Below the pieces are notes generated by a model, which worked only from the letters and a program-made list of their open reading frames with translations, was not told the origin of the DNA and searched no databases. A DNA stretch of 20,407 nucleotides. Origin: Methylococcales bacterium (GTDB taxonomy: Bacteria > Pseudomonadota > Gammaproteobacteria > Methylococcales > Methylomonadaceae). The position numbers were made by a program, and so were the translations under genes. This document shows positions 7,162 to 15,646 of the stretch, one piece after another (positions within the stretch are counted from its first letter, which is position 1; every line of letters starts with the position of its first letter). The DNA is taken from contig JAGLUC010000215.1 in assembly GCA_023134955.1 (NCBI GenBank), positions 1-20,407 on the forward strand, given 5' to 3'.

Positions 7162-8202
7162 TTATTCAACATCTTTAAATTTGTCCTTTATATCCAGGAT
7201 GACATCTATATCTTTAAGAAACGCTTGTACACAGGCACGGTCAAAATGTTTTCCTTCATTTTCGGTTAAAAAGCAGATCGCTTCTTCAATAGCCCATGGT
7301 TTTTTGTAGGGACGCTCACTAGTCAGTGCGTCAAATACATCTGCTACAGCAACAATTCGACCATAAATAGAAATATCATCCCCTTTTAAACCATTGGGAT
7401 AGCCACTACCATCATACTTTTCATGGTGAGATAAGGCAATTTCAGCTCCAATCTGCATCAATTGAGATGGACTATCGTTCAATATATTATATCCATATTG
7501 GGCATGTTCTTTCATTATTTCAAATTCAGCATAATCCAACTCCCCGGGTTTAAGCAAAATGGAATCAGGGATGCCGACCTTGCCAATGTCATGCATGGGT
7601 GCCGCTTTAAATATTAAGGATTGCTCTTCTGTTGACATGCCTAGCTGCATGGCGATCTGATAAGAATAATGAGCCATTCTTTTAATATGCCCACCTGTTT
7701 CTGGGTCTCTGTATTCGGTCGCTTTGGTCAAACGGTAAATAATTTCTTGTTCTCTGTTACGAATTTCCTGAGTAGCTTTTGTGACTTCATTTTTAAGCCA
7801 GTTTGCCTGCTCGGCCAGTTTTTTTTGGCTGCTTCTTAGAGCGAGCAGGTTGGTAACACGAATGCTAAACTCAGATTTATCAATTGGTTTGTTAAGAAAA
7901 TCAGTTGCTCCCGATTTAAGAGCCTGATATCTAACATCAAGCTGATCATTAGCCGTTACCATTAGAATAGGTATTTCTATATTTTCCTCCGACTGGCGAA
8001 ATTGAGTGATAAAATCAATGCCATTCATTTCAGGCATCATATAATCAACAATAATTAATTCAGCTTCATTCTCCTTACTCCATGCTAGCGCCTCAACTGG
8101 ATTCAGGAAACTAGCGGCTTCATAGCCGGCTATTTTTTTAACTAAATGCCAAAGTAGAGTCAGGTTAATTTGATTATCATCTATAAGAGTTATTCTTTTC
8201 AT
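7162..8202 (-). CDS. Response regulator with HD-GYP c-di-GMP phosphodiesterase output
   Basis: The protein has an N-terminal receiver and a C-terminal HD-GYP domain, like RpfG, and should hydrolyse cyclic di-GMP when phosphorylated. Numbered from the upstream GTG at 8232, the receiver has Asp18/Asp19, phospho-acceptor Asp63 (IIVDYMMPEMNG) and Lys115. A coiled linker (about 133-165) leads to the HD motif (MHDIGKVGIPD, His214-Asp215) and HHEKYDGSGYP (269-279), the full signature of active enzymes. I chose the ATG at 8202 because the receiver begins there (MKRITLIDDN); the GTG would add ten residues with no better ribosome site. It reads towards the peroxidase-kinase unit and could be the receiver of the kinase HPt, an inference from position. 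Confidence 0.9.
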   Translation of the reverse strand: MKRITLIDDNQINLTLLWHLVKKIAGYEAASFLNPVEALAWSKENEAELIIVDYMMPEMNGIDFITQFRQSEENIEIPILMVTANDQLDVRYQALKSGATDFLNKPIDKSEFSIRVTNLLALRSSQKKLAEQANWLKNEVTKATQEIRNREQEIIYRLTKATEYRDPETGGHIKRMAHYSYQIAMQLGMSTEEQSLIFKAAPMHDIGKVGIPDSILLKPGELDYAEFEIMKEHAQYGYNILNDSPSQLMQIGAEIALSHHEKYDGSGYPNGLKGDDISIYGRIVAVADVFDALTSERPYKKPWAIEEAICFLTENEGKHFDRACVQAFLKDIDVILDIKDKFKDVE

Positions 8203-8395
8203 ATTGGGTATTTTATTAATCTTGCTTATCACAGTCGCCGAATGACTAAATTCTATTCTAGTGTTCTCAATAAATACAACGATCTATTATCGTGTTGCTT
8301 GTTTTTTGAATAATTAAATAGCCATAAAAACTGCGAAAAAGAACATAAAAATTATCCTTTTAAATTTATCATACTTTTAATAGGGTAACTAGACA

Positions 8396-8425
8396 TTTAC
8401 CTTATTGATAAATAAACAGTAGAAT
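8396..8425 (+). promoter_or_regulatory. Possible sigma-70 promoter for proC-yggT
   Basis: TAGAAT (8420-8425) differs from the -10 consensus at one position and is preceded, 18 bases earlier, by TTTACC (8396-8401), which matches the -35 consensus at four positions. It lies in the divergent spacer, 33 bases before the proC start. In DNA this AT-rich, such matches are common. Confidence 0.3.
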
Positions 8426-8457
8426 AGTCTTTATCTAAATTTTATTTTTCTATTTCA

Positions 8458-9285
8458 ATGAATACAAAAAAAATTGGTTTTATCGGTGGCGGCAATATGG
8501 CATCGAGTTTGATTAAAGGATTAATTGTTAGTGGACATTCAGCCCAGCAGTTATGGGTATCAGATGCCAAACAGGAAAATTTACATGTTTTAGCAGAAAA
8601 TTTGCAAGTACATACCTCTGTTAATAATCATGATGTTGTTAGAGAAGTTGATGTTGTCGTGTTGGCAGTTAAACCACATGTTTTAAAGAGCGTCTCAGAG
8701 CAGTTGGCAGCCGATTTAGCAGATAGAAACATATTAGTGGTCTCTATTGCTGCCGGTATTTCACAACAAAGTCTATCTAAATGGCTGGGAAGTGAAACAG
8801 CAATTGTTCGCTGTATGCCTAATACCCCTGCACTAGTTTTGACTGGTGCAACGGTATTACATGCTAATCACAATGTTAATAATGAACAAAAAGATTTAGC
8901 GGAAAATATTTTGCGTGCTGTCGGTCTTGCATTATGGGTTGATCATGAAAGTGAATTAGATGCGGTGACAGCGGTGTCTGGTAGTGGTCCAGCCTATTAT
9001 TTTTTAATGATGGAAGCAATGGAAAGGGCTGCTTTAGAATTGGGGCTTTCTGAGTCTACAGCCAGACTACTTGTTCAACAAACAGCATTAGGTGCTGCTA
9101 AAATTGCTTTAGAATCAGATACCACTCCAGCAGAGTTACGCCAACAGGTTACTTCACCTGGAGGCACCACAGAACAAGCAATCAAGTCATTTGAAAATGA
9201 TGGGTTTGTTCAAATAGTCTCTAAAGCAATGCATGCTGCGCGAGATAGATCGGTTGAAATGTCAAAAGAATTAGGAGACAAATGA
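8458..9285 (+). CDS. proC: Pyrroline-5-carboxylate reductase
   Basis: It catalyses the last step of proline synthesis: NAD(P)H-dependent reduction of 1-pyrroline-5-carboxylate to proline in the cytoplasm. The 275-residue length is normal. The Rossmann motif is at 7-15 (FIGGGNMAS region), the NTP motif near 121-124 (MPNTPALV), and the family signature at 173-180 (VSGSGPAY) and 226-238 (ELRQQVTSPGGTT). The start ATG sits at the natural N-terminus of the family. The stop codon overlaps the start of yggT, a pairing common in gammaproteobacteria. The yggS gene that often precedes proC is absent, since the gene upstream is the divergent HD-GYP regulator. Confidence 0.97.
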   Translation: MNTKKIGFIGGGNMASSLIKGLIVSGHSAQQLWVSDAKQENLHVLAENLQVHTSVNNHDVVREVDVVVLAVKPHVLKSVSEQLAADLADRNILVVSIAAGISQQSLSKWLGSETAIVRCMPNTPALVLTGATVLHANHNVNNEQKDLAENILRAVGLALWVDHESELDAVTAVSGSGPAYYFLMMEAMERAALELGLSESTARLLVQQTALGAAKIALESDTTPAELRQQVTSPGGTTEQAIKSFENDGFVQIVSKAMHAARDRSVEMSKELGDK

Positions 9286-9860
9286 TGGATAATAGCTATA
9301 TAACAAATCCACTTATATTTATAATAGATACCCTGTTTTCACTGTATATCCTGGCTGTGATGCTAAGGTTTTTGTTCCAGTGGATGCATGTTGACTTTTA
9401 TAATCCAATTTCTCAGTTTTTAGTTAAAGTCACTCACCCACCATTAAAACTGTTGCGCCGGGTTATTCCTGCTATCGGCAAAATAGATACCTCTTCAATT
9501 GTATTAGCCTTAGGCTTGCAAATATCTTTGAGTTTGATACTTTTTTCTTTGTTGGGAAAGGATATAGCTCTCGCATCCCTACTTGTTTTTTCTGTTAAAG
9601 AATTAATTAATTTGACCCTTAATATCTTTGTTTTTGCTGTCTTTGCAAGAGCCATGTTGAGCTGGTTCAGTCCCAGTCATTATAACCCTGCTACCTCTAT
9701 ATTAAATACTCTAACAGAACCTTTACTGAATATGTGTCGTAAAATAATTCCGGATATGGGGGGAATTGATTTTTCACCTTTGATTGTTTTACTTGCTTTA
9801 CAGTTAGCAAAGATGATGATTTTGCCACCATTAGTGTATTTGTCATCCATAGTTGGCTGA
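9285..9860 (+). CDS. yggT: YggT family membrane protein
   Basis: This is an integral membrane protein with two copies of the YGGT repeat. In numbering from the ATG at 9282, each repeat has a loop of the form NPIS/NPAT followed by a conserved amphipathic stretch ending IIP/VIP (41-63 and 135-157), flanked by hydrophobic helices. The family's function is not firmly established; roles in osmotic or cell-envelope physiology have been suggested. Two adjacent ATGs exist (9282 and 9285). I chose 9285 because AGGAG at 9273-9277 is then at a normal seven-base distance and the junction becomes TGATG with the proC stop. The gene is almost certainly co-transcribed with proC. Confidence 0.9.
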   Translation: MDNSYITNPLIFIIDTLFSLYILAVMLRFLFQWMHVDFYNPISQFLVKVTHPPLKLLRRVIPAIGKIDTSSIVLALGLQISLSLILFSLLGKDIALASLLVFSVKELINLTLNIFVFAVFARAMLSWFSPSHYNPATSILNTLTEPLLNMCRKIIPDMGGIDFSPLIVLLALQLAKMMILPPLVYLSSIVG

Positions 9861-9890
9861 TTTATAGTCTTGAGTTAGCAATGAGATGCG

Positions 9891-9927
9891 ATTGTCAAAG
9901 AGTAATTACCGAGGTTCACTCTACAAT
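9891..9927. repeat. Interrupted stem-loop containing a shared 15-mer
   Basis: ATTGT-CAA-AGAGT pairs with ACTCT-ACAAT around a 14-base loop, giving two five-base stems with a three-base bulge. The left arm and loop include AAGAGTAATTACCGA (9898-9912), identical to 533-547 inside the MITE-like element at the left end. It is probably a decayed fragment of the same repeat family in the yggT-aroG gap. Confidence 0.4.
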
Positions 9928-10096
9928 ATTCCACTCCACATTTACTTCACTTTTAATCACCCTTCTCATCTATATTAAGTAACAAGTAACACAAAAAGTA
10001 CTAAAACAGTTAAAATAGCTGATTTTTATGGTATCTGAGTCTGTGATTTCAATGCGGATGCAGGTAATGATCAATAAGCGTTTGTCAGTAAATACT

Positions 10097-11167
10097 ATGC
10101 AAAGTAAATTTAACACCGATGACTTGAGAATTAGCGAAACTAAAGAGGTTGTTGCGCCCGTCCAGATTCATGATGAAATTCCGATGACTGAGACTGCTGC
10201 AAAAACCATTTTACAAGCACGAAGTGATATTCATAAGATTTTGGCAGGAGAGGATGACAGACTTGTTGTTATTGTTGGTCCTTGTTCAATTCATGATACT
10301 AAAGCAGCTCATGAATATGCGAGCCTGTTAAAAACAATGAAACAACAATTGCAAAATGACCTGGTTATTGTGATGCGTGTGTATTTTGAAAAACCACGTA
10401 CAACTGTTGGTTGGAAAGGATTGATTAACGACCCAGACCTTAACTATAGCTTTAATATTAATAAAGGTCTGTCCGTTGCCAGGCAATTGCTTTTAGACTT
10501 AAATTCAATAGGTATGCCAGCGGCAACTGAATATTTGGACTTAATTACCCCACAATATATTTCAGATTTTATTTCCTGGGGTGCTATTGGTGCCAGAACA
10601 ACTGAAAGTCAGGTTCATAGAGAGTTAGCCTCTGGCATTTCATGTCCAGTAGGATTTAAAAATGCAACGGATGGTGGCATTAAGGTGGCCATTGATGCCA
10701 TTAGTTCTGCAATGAGTCCACATCATTTTTTATCAGTGACCAAAGAAGGGCGTTCAGCTATTTTTTCTACCACGGGAAATGAAGACGCACATATTATTTT
10801 ACGTGGTGGAAATGATGAGCCTAATTATGATGCGGTTAATGTTGAGAAGGTTGCAGAAGGTCTTGAAAAAGCCAATCTAGCAAACAACATTATGATTGAC
10901 TTTAGTCATGCTAATAGTTTAAAACAATGTCAACGCCAGTTGGTTGTTGCTGAGGATGTAGCAGAACAAATTGCTCGCGGTGATCATCGAATTATGGGGG
11001 TGATGGTGGAAAGTCATTTAAAATCAGGTCGCCAGGATATTGTCGAAGATGAACCATTGATCTATGGACAAAGTGTTACAGATGCCTGTTTAGGTTGGGA
11101 TGATACTGTCCAGATATTAAATGAACTGGCAGAAGCAGTACAAAAACGTAGATCAGTAAAAAATTAA
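10097..11167 (+). CDS. aroG: 3-deoxy-D-arabino-heptulosonate 7-phosphate synthase, type I (AroG-like)
   Basis: It condenses phosphoenolpyruvate with erythrose 4-phosphate, the first committed step of the shikimate pathway. Recognisable blocks are the phosphate-binding VGPCSIHD, the PRTTVGWKGLINDP segment, the WGAIGARTTESQVHRE active-site stretch, PVGFKN and IDFSHANS. Residue choices follow E. coli AroG more closely than AroF or AroH, suggesting a phenylalanine-type allosteric enzyme, but feedback specificity is not proven. The open frame extends to an ATG at 10028, adding 23 residues unlike the family. I start at 10097 because the family N-terminus (NTDDLRI...) begins there; 10067 is also possible. 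It is followed 12 bases later by thiSG. Confidence 0.93.
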   Translation: MQSKFNTDDLRISETKEVVAPVQIHDEIPMTETAAKTILQARSDIHKILAGEDDRLVVIVGPCSIHDTKAAHEYASLLKTMKQQLQNDLVIVMRVYFEKPRTTVGWKGLINDPDLNYSFNINKGLSVARQLLLDLNSIGMPAATEYLDLITPQYISDFISWGAIGARTTESQVHRELASGISCPVGFKNATDGGIKVAIDAISSAMSPHHFLSVTKEGRSAIFSTTGNEDAHIILRGGNDEPNYDAVNVEKVAEGLEKANLANNIMIDFSHANSLKQCQRQLVVAEDVAEQIARGDHRIMGVMVESHLKSGRQDIVEDEPLIYGQSVTDACLGWDDTVQILNELAEAVQKRRSVKN

Positions 11168-11179
11168 GCAGGAACAAAT

Positions 11180-12157
11180 ATGAGAGTCAGTGTAAACGGT
11201 GATATACGTGAATATGGAGAAGGAACGGCAATTTCAGATATGGTTGCAGATCTTGATTTAACAGGAAAGCGGATTGCAATTGAACTTAATAAAGAAATTT
11301 TACCATTTGATCAATATGTCTCGCAAATGTTAAAAGCGGATGACCAGATAGAAATTGTTCAAGCCATTGGTGGCGGACAAGACGATAGCTTTACTATCGC
11401 AGGTCAAAAATTTGATTCTCGATTATTAGTGGGAACAGGAAAATATAAAGACATGGAAGAAACCCGTCTTGCTATTGAAGCCAGTGGGGCAGAAATTGTA
11501 ACGGTTGCCATTCGTCGGACTAATATTGGACAAAATAAAGATGAACCCAATTTACTGGATGTGATCTCACCCGATAAATACACTATTTTACCTAATACGG
11601 CTGGCTGTTTTACTACTGAAGATGCAGTAAGAACTTGTCGCTTGGGCAGAGAATTATTAGGTGGACATAAATTAGTTAAGCTAGAAGTTTTAGCCGATCA
11701 AAAAACATTATTTCCAGATGTGGCTGAAACATTTGTCGCAGCTGAATTATTAGTTAAAGATGGTTTTGATGTCATGGTTTATACCAATGACGACCCTATT
11801 GCAGCAAAGCGTTTAGAAGATATTGGTTGTGTTGCTGTTATGCCTTTAGCAGCACCGATTGGCTCAGGCTTAGGTATTCGTAATCCATACAATATTTTAA
11901 CTATTGTTGAAAATGCTAATGTGCCCATCTTAGTCGATGCTGGTGTTGGTACTGCTTCTGATGCTGCTTTGGCAATGGAATTAGGCTGTGATGGTGTATT
12001 AATGAATACGGCCATTGCCGCAGCGCAAAAGCCAACATTAATGGCATCAGCCATGAAAAAAGGTATTCAAGCAGGAAGAGAGGCTTATCTGGCGGGTCGT
12101 ATGCCTAAAAAGCGTTTTGCATCCGCGTCTTCTCCATTAGATGGTATGTTCTTCTAA
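11180..12157 (+). CDS. thiSG: ThiS-ThiG fusion: sulfur carrier plus thiazole synthase
   Basis: This is one 325-residue chain joining two thiamin-thiazole pathway proteins. Residues 1-66 form a ThiS ubiquitin-like sulfur carrier ending in VQAIGGG. From about residue 70 the chain is ThiG, a TIM barrel that builds the thiazole phosphate from deoxyxylulose phosphate, the ThiS thiocarboxylate and an iminoglycine precursor. The ThiG part has LLVGTGKY (83-90), the Schiff-base lysine Lys167 (KLVKLEV), MPLAAPIGSG (221-230) and VDAGVGTASDA (252-262). A good AGGA site lies six bases before the ATG. ThiS normally needs a free C-terminal Gly-Gly; here the glycines run directly into ThiG. No TPP riboswitch was recognised upstream. 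It probably shares a transcript with aroG and trmB. Confidence 0.95.
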   Translation: MRVSVNGDIREYGEGTAISDMVADLDLTGKRIAIELNKEILPFDQYVSQMLKADDQIEIVQAIGGGQDDSFTIAGQKFDSRLLVGTGKYKDMEETRLAIEASGAEIVTVAIRRTNIGQNKDEPNLLDVISPDKYTILPNTAGCFTTEDAVRTCRLGRELLGGHKLVKLEVLADQKTLFPDVAETFVAAELLVKDGFDVMVYTNDDPIAAKRLEDIGCVAVMPLAAPIGSGLGIRNPYNILTIVENANVPILVDAGVGTASDAALAMELGCDGVLMNTAIAAAQKPTLMASAMKKGIQAGREAYLAGRMPKKRFASASSPLDGMFF

Positions 12158-12170
12158 ATCACATGATGGT

Positions 12171-12866
12171 ATGGATACACCAGAAAAAGAAAAAGAATCT
12201 TACCCTAGAATTCGTAGCTTTAGTCTTCGTCAAGGTCGGGCAACCGCTGGACAAGCAAAAGCATTTGAGAAAAATTGGGATAGATATTGTTTAGACCCTG
12301 AGAAAACTTATAATTATGCTGAGGTTTTTTCCAGAGACGCGCCTATTATTATTGAAATTGGCTTTGGTAATGGCAGTAGTTTAGCTGATATGGCAGAAGC
12401 TAACCCTGATTTAAATTATATTGGGATAGAAGTGCATAGACCAGGGGTTGGACACTTGATGTTATTACTTGAGCAAAAAGGATTGAACAATGTCAGGGTT
12501 TATCATCATGATGCCATTGAAATTTTAGAGCAGAAAATAGCAGATAATTCGCTGGCGGGGGTACATTTATTCTTTCCTGATCCGTGGCATAAGAGAAAAC
12601 ATCATAAGCGACGTATTGTTCGTCCCAGTTTTACAGTGCTTTTAACTAAAAAGCTTAAATCAGGCGGATATTTTCATGCTGCAACAGATTGGGAGCATTA
12701 TGCCAAAGATATGTTAAAAATACTGTCTTCGGCAACGGGCTTAATTAACACTAGTGAAGATAAGCAGTACTGTCCACGTCCAAACTATAGACCTTTGACT
12801 AAGTTTGAAAGTCGAGGACTACGGCTTGGTCATGGAGTGTGGGATTTGATTTTTAAGAAAATATAG
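12171..12866 (+). CDS. trmB: tRNA (guanine-46-N7)-methyltransferase
   Basis: It methylates N7 of guanine 46 in the tRNA variable loop, using S-adenosylmethionine. In numbering from the 12141 ATG, the SAM motif is EIGFGNG (72-78), followed by YIGIEVHRPGVG (93-104), the characteristic LFFPDPWHKRKHHKRR (143-158) and the ATDWEHYA loop (181-188). The open frame reaches back to an ATG at 12141 inside the thiSG coding end. I prefer the ATG at 12171, 13 bases beyond the thiSG stop, because the extra ten residues (MVCSSKSHDG) are not family-like. That gives 231 residues, normal for TrmB. thiG-trmB adjacency is known in other gammaproteobacteria. Confidence 0.95.
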   Translation: MDTPEKEKESYPRIRSFSLRQGRATAGQAKAFEKNWDRYCLDPEKTYNYAEVFSRDAPIIIEIGFGNGSSLADMAEANPDLNYIGIEVHRPGVGHLMLLLEQKGLNNVRVYHHDAIEILEQKIADNSLAGVHLFFPDPWHKRKHHKRRIVRPSFTVLLTKKLKSGGYFHAATDWEHYAKDMLKILSSATGLINTSEDKQYCPRPNYRPLTKFESRGLRLGHGVWDLIFKKI

Positions 12867-12889
12867 CTAGATTATTTTCAGCAAAAACT

Positions 12890-14827
12890 TCATGACTCAA
12901 TCAGACTGTATTCATCTAAGCGCATTGATTTAACAATCATAGATAGCTCAGCTTGTTGCTTTTTCAACGGATCCAATTCTGCTTTTAAATGGGCAATGCT
13001 ACCCTCAACAGAGCCTTTGGATTCACTTATTTTTCTAAGCATTTTTAAGCGGCTTTCTATTTGTTTCTTATGATCTTTTATTTGATGCATAAGTGGTGTT
13101 AGAACACTGTTACTCCAAGTAATTGAGTCGCCATGTGCTTGCTCTAATATGTTTTGAGCTTTAGCAATGAGAGTTGTGTAAAGTTTATTAACAACAACAC
13201 TTTGTTCTGTCATTGCTGTTTTTGCACTATTTCGAAATGCTTCACCTTCATCAAATACTTGTTCTAGTTCAACCTGATATTGTTTGATTGAAAATATTTT
13301 GGGTTGAATTTCTTTAAAGCCATACTCATCATGGAATTTTTTATGAATGGCTTTAACTAAACGACGCGTTTCATTGGTAATATCAACAGAGTCTTGCAAT
13401 AAATCTCTAAGGTCATCAAATAATTTACGGATATTTTGTTTCATTCCATAGGTTGTTAGGCTTTTTTTCATGTCTTGACGAGTATCTTTTATGATATTGT
13501 TTATTTTTTCTTTGGAAAAAGATGTCACCAGCATTTTTGCCTGTACAGAAAAAACTTTTCGACTGGCTTGAAAATTTTCGACATTAATCATATAGGCATT
13601 TTGTCTGTCTCGAGTTTCTGCCATTAACTTTCCAGTCATATCCTGATTGTCAAAATCAACTTTCTTAAATTCTTCAAGCTGGTTTTTTGCATTAGCTAAT
13701 TTTGCGTTTGTTAAATTAGATGATTCAGACACTAAAAAACCAATATCTTTATGAACAGCTTCCATCAAAATCTGTCTGCGCTGGTTTAAAATACTATCTG
13801 ACAAATAGGTTTCTAAAGTAGCTAATCGACTTCTTTCTAATAAAGTAGCATCAGATTTAACCTTTGCTAATAAGGCTTGTTTTGCGGAAACAGGAAAAAT
13901 AACATTTTTATCTAATTTAAGAGTAGAAGCAGATGTTTTAACTTGTTTTTGAATAGATGCTTCGTAACCATCTTCACCAGCAAGGTCATCCCACATAGCA
14001 TCAATTTTGTTCATCACAACGGCTAAACCTTGTTTGTTCTGTCCTCTTGCATGACAAACATGGTTTTTCCACATTTCCAAATCACTTTTTGTAACACCTG
14101 TATCGGCAGCTAAAACAAAAATGATTGCTTGTGCACTAGGCAACATACTTAATGTCAGCTCAGGCTCAGTACCTAAGGCATTAAGCCCTGGTGTATCAAG
14201 AATACTCAAACCTTCCTTCAACAGAGGATGTGGAAAGCTGATAAGCGCATGTCGCCAGCAAGGGATTTCAACTTGATCTTGATCAAGAATACCTTGTTCA
14301 GCGGCTTCTCTTTCATTCCACAAACCTAATTTATCAGCTGCTGCTTTATCAACTTTTTTGGTGGCAACCAGTTCAGAAAAAGCCTCTTGCATTTGAGTTG
14401 GGGAATTGCAGTCTAAATCAATGTGAGTCCAGCTATTAGGTTTTTGTTTGTATTCAATTAAAGAAATATCTTCAAGTCGACTTTCTATATTCAATAGACG
14501 AATGTAGCTACCATCAGGGTCGTAAAAAAGCTCGGTAGGACACATCGTTGTTCTACCAGGTGAAGAAGGCAGTAAACGTACGCCCGTTTCTGCAAAAAAT
14601 AGAGAGTTAATTAATTCTGTTTTTCCACGTGAAAATTCAGCCACAAAAGCCAGTGTTACCCGGTCAGTTTGCAAGCTGTTGGAAATATTTAAAATAGTGT
14701 CTGTACTATGAGGGTCGCTTAATTTATAACGTCTACGCCATTCCTGGTACATTTCAATTGATTGAACCAATTGATCACGCCACTGTGCGTATTCGTGTAG
14801 TTGTTCTTTAAATTCCAAATTCCTCAT
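12890..14827 (-). CDS. Bacterial dynamin-like GTPase
   Basis: This large 645-residue soluble GTPase of the dynamin superfamily has an N-terminal helical stretch (1-55), then a GTPase domain. The P-loop is AEFSRGKT (63-70), switch I is probably in GRTTMCPTE (91-99), G3 is LDTPGLNALG (210-219) and G4 is VMNKIDAMWD (271-280). From about residue 350 to the end the chain is mostly helical and charged, as expected for a dynamin stalk, with no clear membrane segment. The first P-loop glycine is Ala63. A ribosome site (AAAAGG) precedes the ATG. Bacterial relatives act in membrane remodelling, envelope stress or defence, and several come as pairs; here there is one copy with no partner. Its exact role is unknown. 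Confidence 0.88.
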   Translation of the reverse strand: MRNLEFKEQLHEYAQWRDQLVQSIEMYQEWRRRYKLSDPHSTDTILNISNSLQTDRVTLAFVAEFSRGKTELINSLFFAETGVRLLPSSPGRTTMCPTELFYDPDGSYIRLLNIESRLEDISLIEYKQKPNSWTHIDLDCNSPTQMQEAFSELVATKKVDKAAADKLGLWNEREAAEQGILDQDQVEIPCWRHALISFPHPLLKEGLSILDTPGLNALGTEPELTLSMLPSAQAIIFVLAADTGVTKSDLEMWKNHVCHARGQNKQGLAVVMNKIDAMWDDLAGEDGYEASIQKQVKTSASTLKLDKNVIFPVSAKQALLAKVKSDATLLERSRLATLETYLSDSILNQRRQILMEAVHKDIGFLVSESSNLTNAKLANAKNQLEEFKKVDFDNQDMTGKLMAETRDRQNAYMINVENFQASRKVFSVQAKMLVTSFSKEKINNIIKDTRQDMKKSLTTYGMKQNIRKLFDDLRDLLQDSVDITNETRRLVKAIHKKFHDEYGFKEIQPKIFSIKQYQVELEQVFDEGEAFRNSAKTAMTEQSVVVNKLYTTLIAKAQNILEQAHGDSITWSNSVLTPLMHQIKDHKKQIESRLKMLRKISESKGSVEGSIAHLKAELDPLKKQQAELSMIVKSMRLDEYSLIES

Positions 14828-14946
14828 ATCAAGCCTTTTGTACGCGAACTATTACTCTGTAAAAAATGATTTTGACCAATTGCAGTAATTGTAGCTTAAA
14901 AATTAGCAACTGTTAGCTATTAGCATTAATTTTCAAAAAATAAAAA

Positions 14947-15585
14947 TCAAATTCCGTACTCCAAGCGATAGTTTTTAATTGTTGCCAGTTGATTTTCTAA
15001 GTTTCCTTGTTGCTCTAAATATTCAATAATTTGAGACAAAGAGATAATTGATATAACGGGAATGTTAAAGTGATGGCTAACATCTTGAACGGCTGATGTC
15101 TGGTTTTCACCTCTTTCTTGTCTGTCTAAGGCGATTAATACGCCAGCGGCTGTTGCATTCATTTTTTCAATGATTTCGACTGACTCCCGAACAGAAGTTC
15201 CAGCAGTAATAACATCATCAACAATAAGCACATTGCCTTGTAAAGGTGCGCCAACAATAAGTCCGCCCTCTCCATGGTCTTTAGCCTCTTTGCGATTAAA
15301 AGCAAAAGGAATATCTTGTTTAAGCTGAGAATAGGCAATGGCTACCGCACTTGCAAGAGGGATACCTTTATATGCAGGACCATAAAGAACATCTATTTGA
15401 ATATCTGATTCGATTAATGTCTGGGCATAAAACTGTCCCAGTCTGGCTAATTGAGCCCCAGTATTAAACAAACCTGTATTAAAAAAGTAGGGACTGGTAC
15501 GTCCTGATTTTAATTTAAATTCTCCGAATTTAAGTACTCCACAATCCAGTGCGTATTGAATAAATTCTTTTTGATAATCAAGCAT
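14947..15585 (-). CDS. pyrE: Orotate phosphoribosyltransferase
   Basis: This cytoplasmic enzyme of pyrimidine synthesis transfers phosphoribosyl from PRPP to orotate, forming orotidine 5'-phosphate. The 212-residue length is typical. FKLKSGRTSPYFFN (23-36) holds the substrate loop, GPAYKGIPLA (69-78) contacts pyrophosphate, KDHGEGG (102-108) is the flexible catalytic loop, and VLIVDDVITAGTS (119-131) is the PRPP-binding motif. There is no clear Shine-Dalgarno before the ATG. It follows hemW by 61 bases on the same strand, so a shared transcript is plausible. No convincing terminator was seen in the 119 bases between it and the dynamin-like gene. Confidence 0.97.
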   Translation of the reverse strand: MLDYQKEFIQYALDCGVLKFGEFKLKSGRTSPYFFNTGLFNTGAQLARLGQFYAQTLIESDIQIDVLYGPAYKGIPLASAVAIAYSQLKQDIPFAFNRKEAKDHGEGGLIVGAPLQGNVLIVDDVITAGTSVRESVEIIEKMNATAAGVLIALDRQERGENQTSAVQDVSHHFNIPVISIISLSQIIEYLEQQGNLENQLATIKNYRLEYGI

Positions 15586-15646
15586 ACTTTAATTTTCTAA
15601 ATTTAAAACTTATTAATAATGGGAATTTTACTATGTGGAGGATAGA

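Noticed and set aside
10028..10096. An N-terminal extension of the DAHP synthase
   Set aside because: The 23 extra residues do not look like the family, whose N-terminus begins just after the ATG at 10097; there is no ribosome site at 10028.
11168..11179. A TPP riboswitch ahead of the thiamin gene
   Set aside because: Only 12 bases separate aroG from thiSG, which leaves no room for the aptamer.
14899..14931. GCTAA direct repeats between the dynamin-like gene and pyrE
   Set aside because: Three five-base copies in AT-rich spacer DNA are too short and irregular to support a repeat or a terminator.
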